Assembly (NCBI RefSeq): GCF_014377975.1
Contig: NZ_JACMOO010000275.1
Location: forward strand, 1 to 39,462
Direction of reading: 5' to 3'
Length of the DNA stretch: 39,462 bases
Source of the DNA: Ferruginibacter sp.
GTDB taxonomy: Bacteria > Bacteroidota > Bacteroidia > Chitinophagales > Chitinophagaceae
Part shown: positions 35,541-39,462 of the stretch, one piece after another
Position numbering within the stretch: position 1 is the first letter of the stretch
Layout: each line of letters begins with the position of its first letter
Made by a program: the position numbers and the translations under genes
Notes under the pieces: generated by a model
Databases searched by the model: none
The model's input: only the letters and a program-made list of their open reading frames with translations
What the model was told of the DNA's origin: nothing

Positions 35541-36302
35541 TTAAAAAGGTGAAGGGCTGATACAGGTCCAGCCACCATCTGCAATTAAACTTTGCCCGGT
35601 AATATGCCTTGCCTTCTCTGATACAAGAAACAAAGCGGTATTGGCTATATCTGTAACAGTGGCGGCCCTTCCCATGGGCGTTATGCGGCTCCAGGTGGCA
35701 GCGTATTCAGGATCATCCATAGTGCGTTCAGTTAAGGTGGCACCCGGAGCAACGGTGTTGACATTTATTTTATATTGCGATAATTCAATCACCAAATTTT
35801 TTGCCAGCATTTCCAAAGCAGCTTTGCTCATGCCATAAGCTGCCAGGTTTTTATGCGCCTGGTGGCCGGTTACCGAAGATGTAAATAACAGCGAACCTCC
35901 CGATGGCTGCAGTTTCATCTGGTTAGCAGCAGCCTGCGCTAAAAAGAAAGTACCGGCCAGATTTACCTGCATTACCCTTAAGAAAGCTTCCGGCGAATAG
36001 GTAAAAAAATCTCCAAATAAAGTAATACCGGCATTGGCGATTACAATATCTAAGTGTCCATATTTTGCAACAGCAGTGTCCACCATTCGTTGGATGAATG
36101 CTGGTTCGCTGGCATCACCCGCAAATGCAATACATGCTTCGCCCGTAGCATCTATCACTTGTTTAACTGCACTGGCGGCCAGGATTTCATCTACATCGTT
36201 TAAAATAACTTTCGATCCCTCCTTAGCAAGCTGGCTGCATATTTCAAGGCCAATACCCTGCCCTGCTCCGGTTACTATGGCAACTTTATTTTTAAAAGAC
36301 AT
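35541..36302 (-). CDS. SDR family NAD(P)-dependent oxidoreductase
   Basis: A 253-residue classical short-chain dehydrogenase from ATG 36302. A 13-residue longer frame is unlikely because the Rossmann fold starts at MSFKNKVAIVTGAGQGIG. Motifs are TGAGQGIG (11-18), D36 at the end of strand beta-2 (LNDVD, suggesting NAD preference), ANAGI (89-93), N114, S142/S143, Y156 and K160 in YGMSK, and the PG turn VAPGATLTERT. The C-terminus ITGQSLIADGGW is normal for the family. It oxidises or reduces a hydroxyl group; sugar and sugar-acid dehydrogenases are common in this group, but the substrate is unknown. The FAD/Fe-S gene follows by 70 bp, so the two may act on successive hydroxy-acid steps. Confidence 0.9.
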   Translation of the reverse strand: MSFKNKVAIVTGAGQGIGLEICSQLAKEGSKVILNDVDEILAASAVKQVIDATGEACIAFAGDASEPAFIQRMVDTAVAKYGHLDIVIANAGITLFGDFFTYSPEAFLRVMQVNLAGTFFLAQAAANQMKLQPSGGSLLFTSSVTGHQAHKNLAAYGMSKAALEMLAKNLVIELSQYKINVNTVAPGATLTERTMDDPEYAATWSRITPMGRAATVTDIANTALFLVSEKARHITGQSLIADGGWTCISPSPF

Positions 36303-36309
36303 CCTTTTT

Positions 36310-36470
36310 GAGTTATGAGTTATGAATTGTTCACATTGCAAGTTAAATGATAGCTAACTTTTTTTTAGTACTAAATTGGATGAAGGTAAAAATCAGGTAA
36401 CCTTTAGATTTTGTAAAGGTATAAGTTATGCATTTTACGTTTAAATCGCATAACTCATAACTTATAACTC
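36310..36470. repeat. GAGTTATGAG-type repeats with inverted copies
   Basis: GAGTTATGAGTTATGA (36310-36325) and the complement of TCATAACTTATAACTC (36455-36470) match at 15 of 16 bases, 129 bp apart. Inside the right half, AGTTATGC (36424-36431) and GCATAACT (36448-36455) form an 8-bp dyad. Such ATAACTCATAACTC simple repeats recur between genes in Bacteroidota (from memory). Confidence 0.6.
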
Positions 36471-36506
36471 AACAGATGGAGGCTGATTTTTTGCAGTATT
36501 AGCTAG

Positions 36507-36738
36507 ACCGTAAAAGTACATGAAACCTATACCCGGCAAAAGGTTTATAAAGTTCTGGAGTTTAATAAGCTGGGCGGCATTACCACTGCCGGCACTTAGG
36601 CATGGCGATGTTGGATGGCTGGATGAACATACACTATCTGTTGATCATACTAAACGCACCAATCCTGAGGGTATCCGGCAACTTACCGCCTTGCTGCAAC
36701 CATTGGATATTGAAGTAATAACTGTTCCATTTTACCGC
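36507..36738 (+). pseudogene. Frameshifted fragment of a dimethylargininase/arginine deiminase-family gene
   Basis: From 36601 one plus-strand frame reads HGDVGWLDEHTLSVDHTKRT then NPEGIRQLTALLQPLDIEVI. This fits the central region of amidinotransferase-fold hydrolases (DDAH/arginine deiminase-like), where EGGD-x-x-WLDE-x-TL-x-V-x(3)-RTN-x-EGIRQL is usual. Directly upstream a second frame (36507-36596) reads YKVLEFNKLGGITTAGT then stops, as expected for the sequence before EGGD. A small indel near 36594-36603 therefore breaks the gene and replaces the expected EGG by RHG. The N-terminus, the catalytic His region and the catalytic Cys at the C-terminus are absent. It cannot be functional. It lies opposite in strand to its neighbours. 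Confidence 0.65.
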
Positions 36739-36793
36739 ATGAAAAATTTGAGAGCATGGGTTGCAATGTATGGGCACTTGCTATTATCAATAA

Positions 36794-38119
36794 TTAAAAT
36801 TGTAAATAAATTAATGCAATGGCTGCCGCGGTCATAACAATTAATGTTACAAAACCTAAAACATTCGAGAGCTTGCTGTTGGTATTTTCTTTCATTATTT
36901 TCTTATTGTTTGCTATGTGTAAAATAACGGCAATTAAAAAAGGAGAGGTTAATCCATATAAGATAGCGGTGTATAACAATGCCTTAATTGGGCTAAGCCC
37001 CCAATAATTAATCAATAAGCCCAGTAAAAGCGAAATGATAATAATGATGTAAAAAGACTTTGCCTGAAAAAACTTTTTATCCAGGTTACCTTTCCACCCA
37101 AAGGTTTCAGAAACAATGTAAGATAAAGAGCCACTTAAAACCGGAATAGCCAGTAACCCCGTACCAATAACCCCGATTGTAAAAAATAGATAAGATGCTT
37201 TTCCGGCGACGGGTTGCAGTGCTTTTGCTGCTTGTTCAACAGTATCAATCTGCGTAATTCCATGTGTAAATAACGCCGAACCTGTGGCAAGTATTATAAA
37301 AAACATTACAACATTACTGAACAGCATTCCAAAATTTACATCCACCTGCATTTTTTTTATCAATAATGAAATAATTTTTTTTTCTTTTACTTTTGTGGTG
37401 GCAGCGTCTTCTTCACCCTTTAATTTTTTTTTACGGGCTAATAGTAATTTCCTAAATGATTTTATACCCTCAGCTTCCATAGTTACCTGCCAAAAAAATA
37501 AATAAGGCGAAATGGTAGTACCTAAAATGGCTACAATTATTTCAACAAAATCTTTATTGAATTGTATGTTGGGCACAAAGGTATTTTTAATAACCTGCAG
37601 CCAATTTGGATGTGTAAAAAAAGGCACGGCAATATACAAAAGCAGCGACAGGCATAAATATTTTAAAATAGCTACCAGTTTATAATAGGGTAAATAAATA
37701 ATGAGTGCCATTAACAAAAAAGTAAAAGCCACGCTGAATATCATAGGAGACACAGACGGAAACATCAGGTTGGCAACCGCACCCATACCGGCAATATCAG
37801 CACCAATATTTAGTATGATAGCAGGAACGCTCAAAACCATCATTAAATACAACAATGGTTTTGAGTAATGTTTTTTTAAAGTAGTGGTAAGCCCAACAGA
37901 AGTCATGATACCAATTCTTGCGCACATTTCCTGTATGGCGGCCATCAGCGGAAAAGTAAACAATGCCGCCCACAAAGTGGCTAGCCCAAACCTTGCGCCC
38001 GCTTGTGAATAAGTTGCAATTCCGGAAGGATCATCATCACTTGCCCCGGTAACCAAACCTGGCCCCAACGCCTTAAAAAACTTTATCACCTTCAATGAAG
38101 AACGCTTGCTGATACTCAT
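36794..38119 (-). CDS. NRAMP-related divalent metal transporter with non-canonical metal-site motifs
   Basis: A 441-residue inner-membrane protein with about 11 helices and overall NRAMP similarity (ALGPGLVTGASDDDPSGIATYSQAGARFG at the start). The canonical TM1 motif DPGN is DPSG here (residues 30-33). The TM6 motif, usually A-x-x-MPHN, is GTTISPYLFFWQ (200-211), so the metal-coordinating Met is missing. A Lys/Glu-rich cytoplasmic loop at about 220-255 is longer than usual. Canonical NRAMPs take up Mn2+ or Fe2+ with protons; branches with altered sites include the Mg2+-transporting NRMT group. The substrate is therefore uncertain. It is probably monocistronic, with remnant DNA downstream and a long gene-free stretch upstream. 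Confidence 0.85.
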   Translation of the reverse strand: MSISKRSSLKVIKFFKALGPGLVTGASDDDPSGIATYSQAGARFGLATLWAALFTFPLMAAIQEMCARIGIMTSVGLTTTLKKHYSKPLLYLMMVLSVPAIILNIGADIAGMGAVANLMFPSVSPMIFSVAFTFLLMALIIYLPYYKLVAILKYLCLSLLLYIAVPFFTHPNWLQVIKNTFVPNIQFNKDFVEIIVAILGTTISPYLFFWQVTMEAEGIKSFRKLLLARKKKLKGEEDAATTKVKEKKIISLLIKKMQVDVNFGMLFSNVVMFFIILATGSALFTHGITQIDTVEQAAKALQPVAGKASYLFFTIGVIGTGLLAIPVLSGSLSYIVSETFGWKGNLDKKFFQAKSFYIIIIISLLLGLLINYWGLSPIKALLYTAILYGLTSPFLIAVILHIANNKKIMKENTNSKLSNVLGFVTLIVMTAAAIALIYLQF

Positions 38120-38812
38120 AATCCTTACTAAAATTTCTTTTTAAAAAATTTGTAAAATGTTTGACTGCAGTAGAAATATCTATAAGTGTACCAGCAATTA
38201 TAAAAAATACTGTATAAACAATTTTTCATTTACTCACAACTTTAAAAAAGGTAATGAGACAGATAAAAAAGAGTAGAAAATACCTATTTAACAAAGAAGA
38301 TATACTCATTTTTATTATATTTATTCCATCTTACAAGGTGCGTATTTTTTTCCACATTCATTGGTAAAAATAAAAATGTTTTATTGTTTTCAAGATAAAT
38401 TACTGGGTTATAAAATCTATAACTGATGCCAATCTGGCAAAATTTGCATCCAATAATTTACGGTGTAAATTTATTTGCTTTAAATGATTTATCGGGTGTG
38501 GTGTTAGTAAAATCAGAAAATATTCCGTTGGAGTTTTACCTTCAAAACCAGCATTGGATATTACGCCTTTAAATCTTTTGCCGGTAATGTATCAGGCACT
38601 TTGCATAAAAAAGGGGAATCGCAATATTAAAAAACAGGAAAAGAAGCTATACAATCTGCTAATAATACATTGCTTTTAAAAAAATTATCGTCCCCCAGCT
38701 AAATCAGCAATGTAAACTCCTCCTTCCCTGCTGCCATTCAAAAAAAAATATTATTTGGTGGTTAACAAAAAATATTTTTATATTTGAAGTGTACTACTTA
38801 ACTAATACACTA
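38120..38812. other. 693-bp divergent intergenic region (NRAMP / ABC)
   Basis: No gene can be supported. It holds the ABC promoter near its right end. A minus-strand open stretch of about 63 codons ending at 38400 reads protein-like (FKGVISNAGFEGKTPTEYF) but has no start codon. No recognisable -7 box for the NRAMP gene was found. Confidence 0.45.
38754..38786 (+). promoter_or_regulatory. Bacteroidetes-type promoter of the ABC ATPase gene
   Basis: TTTG (38754-38757), 21 bp, then TATATTTG (38779-38786) matches both the -33 and -7 consensus. The ATG at 38813 lies 26 bp beyond, giving a short leader. Confidence 0.6.
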
Positions 38813-39462
38813 ATGATACAAATTGAAAATCTTTCTTTCGGCTATAGCAAAAAAAAGTTGTTGTATAAAAACCTTACCCTTACCCTTAACGAAGGTAGCA
38901 TCTATGGCTTGTTGGGTAAAAACGGGGCGGGCAAATCTACTCTGCTTAAAAACCTTGTGGGTCTGTTGTTCCCGACAGATGGCACCATTACCATCAATGG
39001 CTATTCACCCAAAAAAAGACTGCCTTCTTTTTTGCAAACTATTTACTTTATTCCTGAGGAAGTGAATGTACCCGGCTTAACCATCCACAAATACATGAAC
39101 CTGTTTGCACCCTTCTACCCTGCTTTCAATAAAGACCAATTTTATAATTATCTTAATCAACTGGATGTAAAAGACCAGGGTAAACTCAATACGCTTTCCT
39201 TTGGTCAGCAAAAAAAATTCATCATTGCATTTGCACTTGCCTGCAACACAAAAATTTTATTGCTGGATGAACCAACGAATGGGTTGGACATCCCATCCAA
39301 GATCCGTTTCCGCAAACTGATTTCTTCTGTTTTCGATAAAGAGAGAATGATTTTTATTTCTACCCACCAGATACGGGATTTGGATAATCTGATTGACCGG
39401 GTTGTTATTGTTGACAACGGGCAATTGCTTTTAAATGCATCCATCACAGAAATAGCACAAAA
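38813..39462 (+). CDS. ABC transporter ATP-binding protein (partial, runs off the window)
   Basis: From ATG 38813 an open frame of 216 codons reaches the window end without a stop. It starts MIQIENLSFGYSKKKLLYKN and shows Walker A GKNGAGKST (about 36-44), the signature LSFGQQKK (about 130, a variant of LSGGQ), Walker B KILLLDEPTNGLD, and the switch His in ISTHQIRD. This is a single-domain ATPase of the exporter (ABC-2/YtrB-like) type, which normally pairs with a membrane permease encoded next to it. That gene would lie beyond the window. The YtrA-type GntR regulator often found upstream of such genes is absent. The 3' end is missing only because the window ends. Confidence 0.9.
   Translation, partial: MIQIENLSFGYSKKKLLYKNLTLTLNEGSIYGLLGKNGAGKSTLLKNLVGLLFPTDGTITINGYSPKKRLPSFLQTIYFIPEEVNVPGLTIHKYMNLFAPFYPAFNKDQFYNYLNQLDVKDQGKLNTLSFGQQKKFIIAFALACNTKILLLDEPTNGLDIPSKIRFRKLISSVFDKERMIFISTHQIRDLDNLIDRVVIVDNGQLLLNASITEIAQ

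Larger units (their letters stand above)
36303..36793. other. SDR-NRAMP interval: repeats and a gene remnant
   Basis: 491 bp between two minus-strand genes. It contains the GAGTTATGAG-type inverted repeats (36310-36470) and the frameshifted dimethylargininase-like remnant (36507-36738). No other gene is evident. Confidence 0.6.

Noticed and set aside
38426-38572. 48-codon plus-strand ATG frame in the NRAMP/ABC gap
   Set aside because: No family resemblance and overlapped by an equally open frame on the other strand.

Overview
The window is AT-rich chromosomal DNA from a member of the Bacteroidota, most likely a Chitinophagaceae-type soil or freshwater relative (an inference). The support is a SusC/SusD outer-membrane pair, a T9SS type B C-terminal sorting domain, FG-GAP/ASPIC proteins, FucP/NagP-type sugar transporters, no obvious Shine-Dalgarno sequences, and promoter-like sites of the Bacteroidetes TTTG...TAnnTTTG type. 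I see no tRNA, rRNA, CRISPR array, insertion sequence or phage gene.

Layout: 1-1.75 kb holds a DUF1345 membrane protein, a VF530-type DNA-binding protein and a small secreted protein on the plus strand. 1.95-5.9 kb, minus strand, has a secreted Gly/Tyr/Asn-rich protein with a duplicated C-terminal module and a T9SS-exported lectin/PKD protein, followed upstream by about 1 kb without a gene. From 6.9 to 21.5 kb seven minus-strand genes run in one direction. In transcription order they are a ROK regulator, a sialidase-fold enzyme, a GH20 hexosaminidase, SusC, SusD, a 1094-residue FG-GAP/ASPIC protein and a vanadium-haloperoxidase/PAP2-type enzyme. A strong hairpin after SusD probably reduces expression of the last two.

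A divergent AraC regulator (21.8-22.6 kb) separates this from a second minus-strand sugar unit: GH29 alpha-L-fucosidase, a FucP/NagP-family sugar permease and a GH3 glycosidase. A secreted GH13 enzyme follows. Together these genes look like a glycan-utilisation region for HexNAc- and fucose-containing glycans: secreted enzymes trim the glycan, SusCD imports oligosaccharides, the permease takes up monosaccharide, and ROK and AraC proteins sense sugar. The substrate is inferred from family assignments.

30-39.5 kb is mixed: an orphan NtrY-like histidine kinase preceded by six copies of a 13-bp repeat beside a GC-rich palindrome, a DUF4397-like lipoprotein, a fused FAD/Fe-S oxidoreductase of the D-lactate/glycolate dehydrogenase type, an SDR dehydrogenase, a frameshifted remnant of a dimethylargininase-type gene, an NRAMP-related transporter with non-canonical metal-site motifs, and an ABC-transporter ATPase cut by the window end. 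The most notable points are the sugar-uptake/FG-GAP/haloperoxidase cluster, the divergent NRAMP motifs, the repeat and palindrome at the kinase start, and the gene remnant.
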